Positions 8,023 through 16,463 of a stretch of 64,000 bases of DNA are shown here, piece by piece (the first letter of the stretch is position 1; the number at the start of each line of letters is the position of its first letter). The notes under the pieces were generated by a model. That model saw only the letters and a program-made list of their open reading frames with translations, made no database searches and was not told the DNA's origin. The position numbers and the translations under genes were made by a program. The DNA comes from Fen-1039 sp964529245 (lineage in GTDB: Bacteria; Chloroflexota; Limnocylindria; Limnocylindrales; CSP1-4): NCBI GenBank assembly GCA_964529245.1, contig CAZGUS010000001.1, forward strand, positions 1-64,000. Direction: 5' to 3'.

Positions 8023-9399
8023 GTGGAGATTCCGCCGCCCGTCCTGGACTTGCTGGCCACTCTCCGGGGCGGCGGTCACGCCGCGTATGTCGTGGGCGGA
8101 TGTCTGCGCGACGCGCTGCTGGGCCGCGAACCCGCGGACTGGGACCTGACCACGGACGCCTCGCCGGACAGGATCCAGAGCCTGTTCCCGCGGTCCTTGT
8201 ACGAGAACCGGTTTGGGACCGTGGTCGTGAGGCACGCCGCCGCTCAGTACGAGATCACCGCGTTCCGCCGCGACGTCTCGTATTCCGACCACCGCCACCC
8301 CGACAGCGTCGAGTTCGGCGAATCGATCGACGAGGATCTCGCCCGCCGCGACTTCACGATCAACGCCATGGCCTGGGGCGGGCGGCCGGACGAGCCGCCG
8401 CTCTTCGTCGACCCGCACGGAGGTCGCGCCGACCTCTCGCTGCGCCTGCTCCGAGCCGTCGGCGACCCGGACCGGAGATTCCGCGAAGACGCCCTGCGGA
8501 TGGTTCGTGCGGTTCGCCTGGCGGCCACCCTCGATTTCGAGGTTGAGGCCGGAACGCTGGCCTCGATAGGCCGAAACGCGGGCCTGGCGGATCATCTTTC
8601 GGGCGAGCGGATCGCCGCCGAGCTGCTCAAGCTCCTTGCATCCCCACGCCCGAGCGTCGGCCTGCGCCTCATGGCGGAAAGCGGTCTTCTGGCCGTCGTC
8701 GCCCCCGACCTCGCCCGCCAGATCGGACTTGCCCAGAACAAGGTGGCAGGCGAAGACCTGTGGGACCACACGCTCAGGACGGTCGACGCCGCGCCGGATC
8801 GCACCCTCGTCCGGCTGGCGGCACTCCTGCACGACATCGGCAAACCGGACACTCTGGCCGACGGGCATTTCCACGGCCATGAGGCCGCCGGCGCCACGAT
8901 GGCCCGCGAGTACCTCTCGACTCTTCACGCGCCCCGAGCGCTCCAGGAGCGAGTGGCGCACCTGGTCCGCAACCACATGTTCTCCTACGAGCGGAACTGG
9001 ACCGACGCCGCCGTCAGGCGCTTCATTCGAAAGGTCGGCCCGGGCTCGATAGAGGATCTGCTCGCGTTGCGGGCGGCCGACAACGTGGGCAGCGGGCTTT
9101 CCGCCGATGCCGGACTCCTGCCCGAGCTCGAGCTGCGCGTGCGCGACGAGCTGGCGGCGCACGTCGTGCTGGGGCGGAGCCAGCTGGCCGTCGACGGCAA
9201 CGACCTCAGGTCGGAGCTTGGAATGTCGCCGGGTCCGGCGCTCGGCCGGATCCTCGACGAGCTCACGGAGCGAGTTATCGCCGAGCCGGCGCTCAACGAT
9301 CGTGCGATCCTGCTGGAGCTTGCCCGTGCGTCGGTCGGTGGCTCCGGCGGCGGCGAGCCGGTCGACCCGCCGTCGGGTCGCATGAACGAGGCGAGCTGA
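8023..9399 (+). CDS. cca: CCA tRNA nucleotidyltransferase / poly(A) polymerase family
   Basis: Adds or repairs the 3' CCA of tRNAs using CTP and ATP. The 458-aa protein contains the class II nucleotidyltransferase head YVVGGCLRDALLGREPADWD near residue 25-45 with the D-x-D metal-binding pair, the RRDFTINAMAW motif near 110, the D-R-F-R-EDALRMVRAVR motif near 155, and an HD domain (LAALLHDIGKPDTL, residues about 265-280, with HEAAGA and HLVRNH). The HD domain suggests added phosphatase or phosphodiesterase activity as in E. coli Cca. The start is uncertain: a GTG at 8023 gives VEIPPPVLDLL, while a TTG at 7975 would overlap the HNH gene. The stop overlaps the next ATG (TGATG). Confidence 0.93.
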   Translation: MEIPPPVLDLLATLRGGGHAAYVVGGCLRDALLGREPADWDLTTDASPDRIQSLFPRSLYENRFGTVVVRHAAAQYEITAFRRDVSYSDHRHPDSVEFGESIDEDLARRDFTINAMAWGGRPDEPPLFVDPHGGRADLSLRLLRAVGDPDRRFREDALRMVRAVRLAATLDFEVEAGTLASIGRNAGLADHLSGERIAAELLKLLASPRPSVGLRLMAESGLLAVVAPDLARQIGLAQNKVAGEDLWDHTLRTVDAAPDRTLVRLAALLHDIGKPDTLADGHFHGHEAAGATMAREYLSTLHAPRALQERVAHLVRNHMFSYERNWTDAAVRRFIRKVGPGSIEDLLALRAADNVGSGLSADAGLLPELELRVRDELAAHVVLGRSQLAVDGNDLRSELGMSPGPALGRILDELTERVIAEPALNDRAILLELARASVGGSGGGEPVDPPSGRMNEAS

Positions 9400-11192
9400 T
9401 GTTCGAAGTGCTGTTGCACGCCGACATGGCCCTGGAGAGCGGAGCCCTCGACCAGGCCGAGCGGTCGTACTGGCAACTCATCGAACTGGACCCCACGAAC
9501 GCCATCGCGGTCGTGGGCCTGGCCCGCGTCTCCATGGAGCGCGGCGATCACCGTCTGGCCCGAACGTTCGCCGACCAGGCCCTCACCATGGACCCCGAGA
9601 TGGTCGCGGCGAGGAACATCCTCGAGACACTCAAGGGCGGCGCGCCTGCACCACCCAACTCTGACCTGCCCGACTTTCCGAGGCTGGCCGCAGAAAGCCT
9701 CGAGGCTCTCGGTCGGGGGCGTGCGGGACAGCCGGTGACCGGCGGGCCGGCCCCGGAGAGCGGAGCCGAGGAGCTGGACCTCGACGACATGGATGACGCC
9801 GGACCGCCCGCGGGATTCGAGGCCGCGTCCCTGGCCGAACGGCGCCAGGCCGGCCGACGGGCCACGGCCGAGGCGGCGGCCGCAGCGGAGCTGGCTGCCG
9901 CGGCGCAGGCGGCGAGTTCCGCCGCCCCGTCCGAGGCGGCGCGACGGCCGCAAACGCCGCCGCGGCCGAAGGCCCACCAGGCGCTCGGGGACCGGGCTCG
10001 GCGCAATCTGTTGCCCGGCGAACGGCGGCCGCGGCCGCGCACGGAGGACCCGTTCGCCGCCGCGGAGTCGGCGGCGGCGATCGAGGCGGTCGACGAGACC
10101 GACGACGTGGTCATCGAAGCGCACCTCGCCCGGCCGCCGAGCCGGTCCAAGGACAAAGTGGGGGACGCTCTCGGCGGGATCGAGGCCACCGGCCAGGAAG
10201 AGAGCATCGCGATGCGCATCGCGCTCGTGCCAGACGCGGCCCGGCTTGCGGCCGCCGAGCTGGCCGAGGCGACGTTCGGCGCGGCTGTCGCGAGGGGCGA
10301 AGACGAGAGCGTCGCCATTAGAGTCAAGCTCATGGCGGATGCGGCCAGGCTCGAAGCGGCCGAACTCGGAGCGGCCGAACTGCACGCCGCCGAAGTGAAG
10401 GCAGCCGAGTTGCGTGCCGCCGGCATTGAGGCGACCGCGGCCGGGACCGAGGCGCCTGCGGGCGACAACGCCGCCGGCCACGGCGCGGGCGACAACGACG
10501 TCGCCGGCAACGACGCGGCCGAGCTTCCGTCCGCCGAGCTGGAGTCGGCCGAGCTCAACGCGGTGGACGAGAGGGAAGCGGCCCGAATCGACGACGACGT
10601 CTTTGGAGTTGCCGAGCTGGTGGCGTCCGAAGAGCTGGGCCCGGCGCCGACCCACAGGATCGACCTCGATGCCCTCGAGGCCGAGCTGCGAGCGGCGGAG
10701 CTGCGGGCCCACATGGTCGAGTCCGGCGAGCAGGAAGCCGCGGCCGAGCCCGAGGCCGGCGTGGTGGCCGCGGCCGGAGACGGCGGGGCGGGCCCGACGG
10801 AAGCGACGCCCCGGGCGGACGAGCCCGTCGCCGCCGGTCCGGCTCCGGCCGAATCGACGCCGGCCGAACCGGAAACCGCCCGCCGGACGGGCTCCCGGAC
10901 TCCGGCGCCGGCGACGGGCGAGGAACCCTCGGAGGAGGACGCGGAGGCAGCGGCGCTGCGCGAGGCCGTGGCCCTCGTCCTGGGCGGCGAGAGCGACGGG
11001 CAGGGCCGATCCGGCGAGATGGCCCGGACTGCGGGCGACTCGACGAACTCGCCGCCAAACCCGGAGAATACGACCCGGAGCGGCGATCCGGAGGAGCCCG
11101 CGGCCGCGGGCCCGGAGCTCTCCGATTCTGGATCGCCGGCGACAACGGAGCCTCGCCGAAAAGGGTTCTTGCGAAGGTTCAGAGGAGACTGA
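9399..11192 (+). CDS. TPR protein with long Ala/Glu-rich low-complexity region
   Basis: A 597-aa protein of unknown function. Residues 1-85 hold about two TPR-like helices (ALDQAERSYWQLIELDPTN, DHRLARTFADQALTMDPEM). The remaining about 500 residues are strongly acidic and alanine-rich with little predicted fold. Within them, about residues 318-345, the five-residue unit AAEL-x is repeated (AAELG, AAELH, AAEVK, AAELR, AAGIE), and the same AEL spacing recurs around 370-385 and 425-435. The last residues are basic (RRKGFLRRFRGD). No signal peptide or membrane segment is seen. It is coupled by one-base overlap to the CCA enzyme and abuts galE (stop and start adjacent), so the three genes form one transcription unit. 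Confidence 0.75.
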   Translation: MFEVLLHADMALESGALDQAERSYWQLIELDPTNAIAVVGLARVSMERGDHRLARTFADQALTMDPEMVAARNILETLKGGAPAPPNSDLPDFPRLAAESLEALGRGRAGQPVTGGPAPESGAEELDLDDMDDAGPPAGFEAASLAERRQAGRRATAEAAAAAELAAAAQAASSAAPSEAARRPQTPPRPKAHQALGDRARRNLLPGERRPRPRTEDPFAAAESAAAIEAVDETDDVVIEAHLARPPSRSKDKVGDALGGIEATGQEESIAMRIALVPDAARLAAAELAEATFGAAVARGEDESVAIRVKLMADAARLEAAELGAAELHAAEVKAAELRAAGIEATAAGTEAPAGDNAAGHGAGDNDVAGNDAAELPSAELESAELNAVDEREAARIDDDVFGVAELVASEELGPAPTHRIDLDALEAELRAAELRAHMVESGEQEAAAEPEAGVVAAAGDGGAGPTEATPRADEPVAAGPAPAESTPAEPETARRTGSRTPAPATGEEPSEEDAEAAALREAVALVLGGESDGQGRSGEMARTAGDSTNSPPNPENTTRSGDPEEPAAAGPELSDSGSPATTEPRRKGFLRRFRGD

Positions 11193-12203
11193 ATGCGCAT
11201 TCTCGTCACCGGCGGTGCCGGGTACATCGGTTCGGTTTCGGTCGAGGCGCTCGTTGCCGCGGGCCACGAGGTGACAGTGCTCGACGATCTCTCGACCGGG
11301 TACCGCGACGCGGTTTCGCCCGCCGCGAGACTCGAGGTCGGCAGCTACGGCGACACTCCCGCCGTGGCCGCGCTGCTGGAGCGATATCGCATCGAAGCCG
11401 TCCTTCATTGCGCCGCCAAGTCGGTCGTGGGCGAGTCCATGACGGATCCGGCCAAGTACTTCCGCGAGAACGTGGCCGGCGGCATCGCCCTCCTGGAGGC
11501 CATGCGCACGACCGGCGTGCTGCGGATCGTCTTCAGCTCCACCGCGGCAACGTACGGCATGCCCGACCGGACGCCCATAGTCGAGACGGACCCGATCCGC
11601 CCGATCAACGCCTACGGCGAGACCAAGCGCTCCGTCGAGGGCGCCATTCGCTGGTACGGCCACGGCTACGGCCTGCGGAGCGTGATCCTGCGCTACTTCA
11701 ACGCGGCCGGGGCGAGCCACGCCTACGGAGAGGGGCACAACCCGGAGACGCATCTCATCCCATGCGTGCTCCAGGCAGCGGTGGCGGGGCGTGAGTTGAC
11801 ACTCTTTGGCGACGACTACCCCACGCTCGACGGGACGTGCGTCCGCGACTACATCCACGTCGAGGATCTGGCCCGGGCGCACCTGCTAGCCCTCGAGGCG
11901 ACGGCCTCCTCCGACGCGCGGACCGGCCCGGCCTCGGGGCCGTGCGAGCCGTTGATCTGCAACCTCGGGAGCGGCACCGGCTTCACCAACCGCCAGGTGG
12001 TCGCCGCCGCGGAGGCCGTAACCGGCCGGTCGATAACCGTCAAGATGGGCCCGCGCCGGCCGGGCGATCCGCCGATCCTCGTAGCCAGCCCTCAGACGGC
12101 GCACGAGAAGCTGGGTTGGAACGCCAGCCGGGGCACTCTGGAGCAGATCATCGGGTCGGCCTGGGCATGGCGACAGGAGCACCAATCGGGCTACCAGAAG
12201 TAG
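11193..12203 (+). CDS. galE: UDP-glucose 4-epimerase
   Basis: Interconverts UDP-glucose and UDP-galactose (or N-acetyl forms) in the cytosol. The 336-aa short-chain dehydrogenase-type protein begins MRILVTGGAGYIGS with the NAD-binding G-x-x-G-x-x-G, has the Ser/Thr of the catalytic site in FSSTAATYG near residue 115, the catalytic YGETK (Tyr-x3-Lys) near residue 140, RYFNAAGA near 165 and the substrate motif DGTCVRDYIHVEDLA near 210. Length and order are typical of GalE. It follows the TPR protein with no gap. No other galactose genes are adjacent, so a role in cell-surface glycan precursor supply is likely but inferred. Confidence 0.95.
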   Translation: MRILVTGGAGYIGSVSVEALVAAGHEVTVLDDLSTGYRDAVSPAARLEVGSYGDTPAVAALLERYRIEAVLHCAAKSVVGESMTDPAKYFRENVAGGIALLEAMRTTGVLRIVFSSTAATYGMPDRTPIVETDPIRPINAYGETKRSVEGAIRWYGHGYGLRSVILRYFNAAGASHAYGEGHNPETHLIPCVLQAAVAGRELTLFGDDYPTLDGTCVRDYIHVEDLARAHLLALEATASSDARTGPASGPCEPLICNLGSGTGFTNRQVVAAAEAVTGRSITVKMGPRRPGDPPILVASPQTAHEKLGWNASRGTLEQIIGSAWAWRQEHQSGYQK

Positions 12204-12262
12204 CGCCGGGCGGCCCCCGGGTCCGCCGGAGACGGCGGGTGTCGAGATCGTCCGTCCGGGTC

Positions 12263-12268
12263 TAGAAT
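12263..12268 (+). promoter_or_regulatory. -10 box (TAGAAT) of a probable leaderless promoter
   Basis: TAGAAT lies six bases before the ATG at 12275. No ribosome-binding site is present between box and start codon. Confidence 0.55.
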
Positions 12269-12274
12269 CGGCTC

Positions 12275-12976
12275 ATGCCGCTACTCAAACGCCAGGCCGT
12301 AGCACCGCGCGCGATCGACCCCGCCGATTGGCGCCCCCAGATCGTCGGGCGCAAGGGCAATCACTCGATCAAGGATCCGATCATCGAGCCGAATTGGGGC
12401 GGAGTGCGGGTCATCGTCCGCGTAGGGCCGGCGCCGGAAGGTAGCCCCGCGGCCACCGTGTTCGACGAAGATGGCGCCGATTCCACGGCCGAATTCGCCG
12501 AACTTGCGCAGGCGATAGCGTCGGCCGCGGACGCGGACGAGCTCGTCCTGGATGGGTACCTCACGGTCGAGCCGACCCAGATCACCGGCACCGTCGGCAC
12601 GGATCTGGTCAGCACGCCGACGCCGAGCCAGGTGCTCCAGCAGTTCGTGGTTGGCATTCGTCGCCACCAGTCCGATCCCCGGCCCCAGCTGGACCCGGAG
12701 CGCCCGATCGCGTTCGTGGCGGTGGATCTGCTGCTGATCGACGGACAGAGCCTGATCGACCTGCCCCTGCTCGAGCGCAAGCGCCTCCTCGAGACCGCCC
12801 TCAAGGCCAACGCCGTGGTTCGAATCACCCCGTATGTTCGCTCGCCCGTCGGCTCGCTGGCCATGACGTGGCATGCGCAGGGCTTTCGAGAGCTGGTCTA
12901 CAAACCCGCCAACGGGCGCTACCGTGCGGCCGGCGAGCCGAGCGACTGGGTCGTGGTGCCGATCCGACCCCACTGA
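12275..12976 (+). CDS. Degenerate ATP-dependent DNA ligase-like adenylation domain protein
   Basis: A 233-aa protein that follows the order of an ATP-dependent DNA ligase adenylation domain: PIIEPNWGGVRVIVRV near residue 32-48 aligns with the usual EPKWDGxR motif I region, LVLDGYLTVEP near 92 with the D-G-E motif III, FVAVDLLLIDGQSLIDLPLLERKRLLE near 148-174 with the motif IV region and GFRELVYKPANGRYRAAG near 205 with motif V. The nucleophilic Lys of motif I is replaced by Asn (EPNW-GG), so covalent AMP transfer should not occur. The oligonucleotide-binding domain is absent. The assignment is by pattern recognition, not by a search. A regulatory or nucleic-acid-binding pseudoenzyme is the simplest reading. 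Confidence 0.6.
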   Translation: MPLLKRQAVAPRAIDPADWRPQIVGRKGNHSIKDPIIEPNWGGVRVIVRVGPAPEGSPAATVFDEDGADSTAEFAELAQAIASAADADELVLDGYLTVEPTQITGTVGTDLVSTPTPSQVLQQFVVGIRRHQSDPRPQLDPERPIAFVAVDLLLIDGQSLIDLPLLERKRLLETALKANAVVRITPYVRSPVGSLAMTWHAQGFRELVYKPANGRYRAAGEPSDWVVVPIRPH

Positions 12977-13043
12977 ACGCCTCGTAGCGGTCACGCCGCG
13001 ACGCGGTTTGTGGTCTGGAGCGCCGCTTGGCCGAGCGGCGTGG

Positions 13044-13049
13044 TACGGT
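13044..13049 (+). promoter_or_regulatory. -10 box (TACGGT) of a probable leaderless promoter
   Basis: TACGGT lies seven bases before the ATG at 13057 of the glycosyltransferase gene and would drive the 13057-18591 operon. Confidence 0.45.
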
Positions 13050-13056
13050 GCACCCG

Positions 13057-14478
13057 ATGCCCGCAAGTGTGCTGACGCCCGCAATTCGGGATGAGATCGC
13101 GAGACTCGGCAGCGCCGACATCATGGTCGGCATCCCGAGCTATCGGAACGCGGCCACGATCGGCCACGTGGTTCGCGCCGCCCATGCCGGTCTGGTCCAG
13201 TACTTCCCGGATCTGCGGCCCGTTCTGGTGAACGCAGACGCGGGCTCCCCGGACGGGACTCAGCGCGTCGTCGTGGAGACCGAGCCGCCCGGCTACGTCG
13301 AGCAGATCCTGCTCGTCCACCCCAAGAATCGGCTCGATCGGGTCAGCCTGACCTATCCCGACGTCGACGGCGTGGGCGGCAAGGGCGCCGCCCTGCGGAC
13401 CATCTTCGAGATGGCGGCCGCGCTCGATGTCGGAGCCCTGGTGGTCGTCGACTCGGACCTGCGCTCGATCGTTCCAGAATGGATCGAGCTGCTGGCCGGC
13501 CCGATTCTCAAGGGCGGCTACGACTTCGTCGCGCCGCTGTATTCGCGTCACAAGTACGACGGCACGATCACCAACACCGTCACCTATCCGGTGACGCGGG
13601 CGCTGTACGGCCATCGCATCCGCCAGCCGATCGGGGGCGACTTCGGCGTCAGCGGCGACCTGATCCGCGACTATCTTGCCCAGGACACCTGGACGCCCGA
13701 CGTGTCGCGCTTCGGCATCGACATCTGGATGACGACGACCGCCCTCACCGGCGGCTTCGCCGTCTGCCAGAGCCGCCTCGGCGCGAAGATCCACGATCCC
13801 AAGGACCCCGGGTCGGACCTCGGCCCGATGTTCCGGCAGGTCGTCGGAACGCTGCTCGGCATGGCGAAGGACAACGCCAACCGCTGGCTCGAGATATCCG
13901 GCAGCCACGACGTGCCCGCCTACGGCTTCGAGCGGTATGCCGATCCGGCGCCCCTGGAGGTCAACACGCTGCGGCTGCTCAGCCAGTTCCACTCCGGGTC
14001 GCTCACGCTCGCCGACACGTGGCGGGCGATGCTCTCTCCAGAGAACTACAAGAGCGTCCTGGAGCTGGCGCAGGAAGCCGGGTCGATGGCGGAAGCCGCG
14101 AACCGCAAGCTCGGCCTGGTCGCGGAGGGCCAGGCGGCCGCGGGCGGCGCCGGCATGCCGTCCACCGACGAGCTTTCGGACCTCGTGTCCGGGTTCTCCT
14201 TCCCGGACGACCTGTGGGCCCGCGTCTTCTACGATCTGCTGGTGTCGTCGAGCTTCGGCCGGATGCCGACCGAGCGACTGGTGGCGGCCTTCGTGCCTAT
14301 CTATTTCGGGCGCGTCGGACAGTTCGTGATCGAGAACCGGCGACTCTCCACCGAGCAGGCGGAGGAGCGCGTCGAGCGCCAGGCCCGGGAGTTCGAGCTG
14401 CTCAAGCCGTACCTCGTCGAGCGCTGGACCGAAGCGGCCGCCGCCGGCCGAACCAATCGAAAGGCGGCGGCCCGATGA
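13057..14478 (+). CDS. Glycosyltransferase, mannosylglycerate synthase-like
   Basis: A 473-aa GT-A-type glycosyltransferase. Key points: the nucleotide-binding start IMVGIPSYRNAATIGHVV, the D-x-D-like VVVDSDLRSI near residue 135, YPVTRALYGHRIRQPIGGDFGVSG near 175-200 and RFGIDIWMTTTAL near 220. The order QP-x-GG-(E/D)-x-x-x-S/R then W/F-GID resembles mannosylglycerate synthase (GT78) of Rhodothermus, which transfers mannose from GDP-mannose to D-glycerate, but substrate cannot be read from the sequence. The C-terminal 200 residues are helical. The gene overlaps the next by four bases (ATGA), and the next two genes encode a GpgS fusion and glycerate kinase, which supports a glycerate acceptor. 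Confidence 0.75.
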   Translation: MPASVLTPAIRDEIARLGSADIMVGIPSYRNAATIGHVVRAAHAGLVQYFPDLRPVLVNADAGSPDGTQRVVVETEPPGYVEQILLVHPKNRLDRVSLTYPDVDGVGGKGAALRTIFEMAAALDVGALVVVDSDLRSIVPEWIELLAGPILKGGYDFVAPLYSRHKYDGTITNTVTYPVTRALYGHRIRQPIGGDFGVSGDLIRDYLAQDTWTPDVSRFGIDIWMTTTALTGGFAVCQSRLGAKIHDPKDPGSDLGPMFRQVVGTLLGMAKDNANRWLEISGSHDVPAYGFERYADPAPLEVNTLRLLSQFHSGSLTLADTWRAMLSPENYKSVLELAQEAGSMAEAANRKLGLVAEGQAAAGGAGMPSTDELSDLVSGFSFPDDLWARVFYDLLVSSSFGRMPTERLVAAFVPIYFGRVGQFVIENRRLSTEQAEERVERQAREFELLKPYLVERWTEAAAAGRTNRKAAAR

Positions 14479-16463
14479 CCCGCCCGCCGCTTCCATCTCG
14501 AGTCCTGATTCCCGTCGCCAACCCGCTGACCGCCGAGGAACTGGTCCGGATCGGTGCGGCGTTGCTCGACCGCAAGAACGGCAGCCTGACAGTGCTCGGG
14601 ATCGTCGAGGTGCCCGAAGGGACGCCTCTGAGCGAGGGCGCGACCAGGGCCCGGCAGGCCCGCCGCCTGCTGCAGCGGGTCCTGGACTACGCGCCGGAGG
14701 GAGTGACGGTCCATACCGTCGTCCGCATCGGCCGCCGCGCCGCGGAAGGCGTGATCGAGGCCGCGACCGAGCTCGACGCTCAGCTGATCGTGTTCGGCTG
14801 GGGCGGCAAGCCCTCGGTTCCCAGGCCGGGCGCGGAACCGCCCGTCTTCAGCTCCACGATCGACGAGGTCGTCCGGGACGCGCCGTGCGACATCGCCGTC
14901 GTAAAGCAGGGCGCGCCGATGAGGCTGGGGCGGATTCTCGTGCCGATCCGGGGCGGCCCGCACGCCGAGCTGGCCCTCCAATTCGCCGACGCCCTGGCTC
15001 GCGGGGGCGGCGCCGTGGAGGTGCTGCATCTGGTTCCCGCCGGCATCACGCCCGGGCTAAAGGCCCAGGCCGAGAAGGCCCTGGCACATTTCATTCGCCA
15101 GCATGCCGACGGCCACGTCGGGAAGAGGGTTCTGGAGGCGCCCAACTTCCGCAACGCCATCCTCCACGAGGCCGAGGGATCGGACGTGGTCGTGATGGGC
15201 GCCTCGGCCGCGCCGGCCACCGATGAAGGCCGGACCTTCCTGTTCGGGGCCCTGCCAGAGGCGGTCGCGACGCGATCGGCCAGGACGGTCATCGTCGTCA
15301 AGACGGGCGAGGCGATCGGCGCGGCCACCTTCGATCAGCTCGAGAAGCGGGCCGAGACGCTGGCCGCCGCCGAGAAGGCCGCCAACGACTTCCGCGCCGT
15401 GCCGCTCCGGGTCGAGCGCTGGTTCGGCGAGTCCAACTTCCACCACCGCGAGTTCGCCGACCTGGATCGGCTGGTCCACCTCAAGGAGCAGGCGGGACTG
15501 ACCGTCAGTCTGGTTCTACCCGCCCTCAACGAGGCCGAGACGATCGGGGCCATCGTCAGGCGGGCGCGGCGAGACCTGATGGAGCGCCACCCGCTGATCG
15601 ACGAGCTGCTGGTCATGGACTCCGACTCGGACGATCAGACGCGGGAGATAGCCGCCGCGGAAGGCGCCCGCGTCGCCATCCACTCTCAGGTGCTGACCCG
15701 CTACGGCAGCTACAGCGGCAAGGGCGAAGCGCTCTGGAAGAGCCTCTACGAGACCTCGGGCGACATCGTCGTCTGGGCCGATTCGGACGTGCGCAACTGG
15801 CATCCTCGGATGGTCTACGGCACCCTCGGCCCGCTCATCGCCGAGGAGAGAATCCAGTACGTGAAGGGCTACTACCGCCGACCGATCGTCGAGGGCGGAG
15901 TGCTAAAGGAGGGCGGCGGCGGACGGGTCACCGAGCTCGTGGCCAGGCCGCTCATCAACCTCTTCTACCCGGAGCTTTCGGGCCTGATCCAGCCGCTGGC
16001 GGGCGAGTATGCGGGCCGTCGGAGCCTGCTCGAGACGATCCCCTTCTTCACGAGCTATGCGGTCGAGATCGGGCATCTCATCGACGTTGCCAACCTGGTC
16101 GGGCTGGAGGGCCTGGGTCAGGTCGACCTGGAGCGGCGCGTCCACCGCAACCAGGAGCTGGAGGGCCTCTCGCAGATGAGCTTCGTCATCCTCCAGGCGG
16201 TGATGAAGAGGGTCGCGGAGAAGCACAAGGCGAGTCTGTTCGCGGAGCTGGGTTCGACGATGAAGTTGCCGCGCTGGGGCGCCGGCGAGCTCGGGTTGGA
16301 GGTCATGGAGCTGGCCGACCACGAGCGGCCGCCGATGATACGCATCCCCGAATACCTGGAGAAGCGGCGTCTGGCCGCCCTGGGGCCCGCCGCCGCCGGC
16401 GCGCCCCAGTCGGCCGCGGAGGTTGCGGCGATCGTGGCGATCGTGGCGGCCGAGGTCCGATGA
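14475..16463 (+). CDS. gpgS: Fusion: two universal-stress-protein domains plus glucosyl-3-phosphoglycerate synthase
   Basis: A 662-aa protein. Residues about 8-150 and 152-285 are two USP-like alpha/beta domains (RVLIPVANPLTAEEL...DAQLIVFGW and RILVPIRGGPHAELALQFAD...SDVVVMGAS...RTVIVVK). Residues about 310-640 are a GT81 glucosyl-3-phosphoglycerate synthase: VSLVLPALNEAETIG, LLVMDSDSDDQTREIA, the D-x-D in VVWADSDVRNWHP, YVKGYYRRP, ELSGLIQPLAGEYAGRR and QVDLERRVHRNQEL. GpgS joins glucose from an NDP-glucose to 3-phosphoglycerate, the first step to glucosylglycerate or methylglucose lipopolysaccharide. Fusion to USP domains is unusual. A phosphatase (GpgP) is not in the window. Four-base overlaps on both sides show tight coupling. 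Confidence 0.85.
   Translation: MTRPPLPSRVLIPVANPLTAEELVRIGAALLDRKNGSLTVLGIVEVPEGTPLSEGATRARQARRLLQRVLDYAPEGVTVHTVVRIGRRAAEGVIEAATELDAQLIVFGWGGKPSVPRPGAEPPVFSSTIDEVVRDAPCDIAVVKQGAPMRLGRILVPIRGGPHAELALQFADALARGGGAVEVLHLVPAGITPGLKAQAEKALAHFIRQHADGHVGKRVLEAPNFRNAILHEAEGSDVVVMGASAAPATDEGRTFLFGALPEAVATRSARTVIVVKTGEAIGAATFDQLEKRAETLAAAEKAANDFRAVPLRVERWFGESNFHHREFADLDRLVHLKEQAGLTVSLVLPALNEAETIGAIVRRARRDLMERHPLIDELLVMDSDSDDQTREIAAAEGARVAIHSQVLTRYGSYSGKGEALWKSLYETSGDIVVWADSDVRNWHPRMVYGTLGPLIAEERIQYVKGYYRRPIVEGGVLKEGGGGRVTELVARPLINLFYPELSGLIQPLAGEYAGRRSLLETIPFFTSYAVEIGHLIDVANLVGLEGLGQVDLERRVHRNQELEGLSQMSFVILQAVMKRVAEKHKASLFAELGSTMKLPRWGAGELGLEVMELADHERPPMIRIPEYLEKRRLAALGPAAAGAPQSAAEVAAIVAIVAAEVR

Noticed and set aside
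8985..11882. 965-codon minus-strand open frame
   Set aside because: It lies antisense to the CCA enzyme, the TPR protein and GalE, all well supported, and its translation is Arg/Gly-rich without domains.
13479..14474. Plus-strand frame upstream of the USP-GpgS fusion, as an N-terminal extension
   Set aside because: It overlaps the preceding glycosyltransferase in another frame and is Arg/Gly-rich; the ATG at 14475 overlaps the upstream stop and starts directly before the first USP strand.
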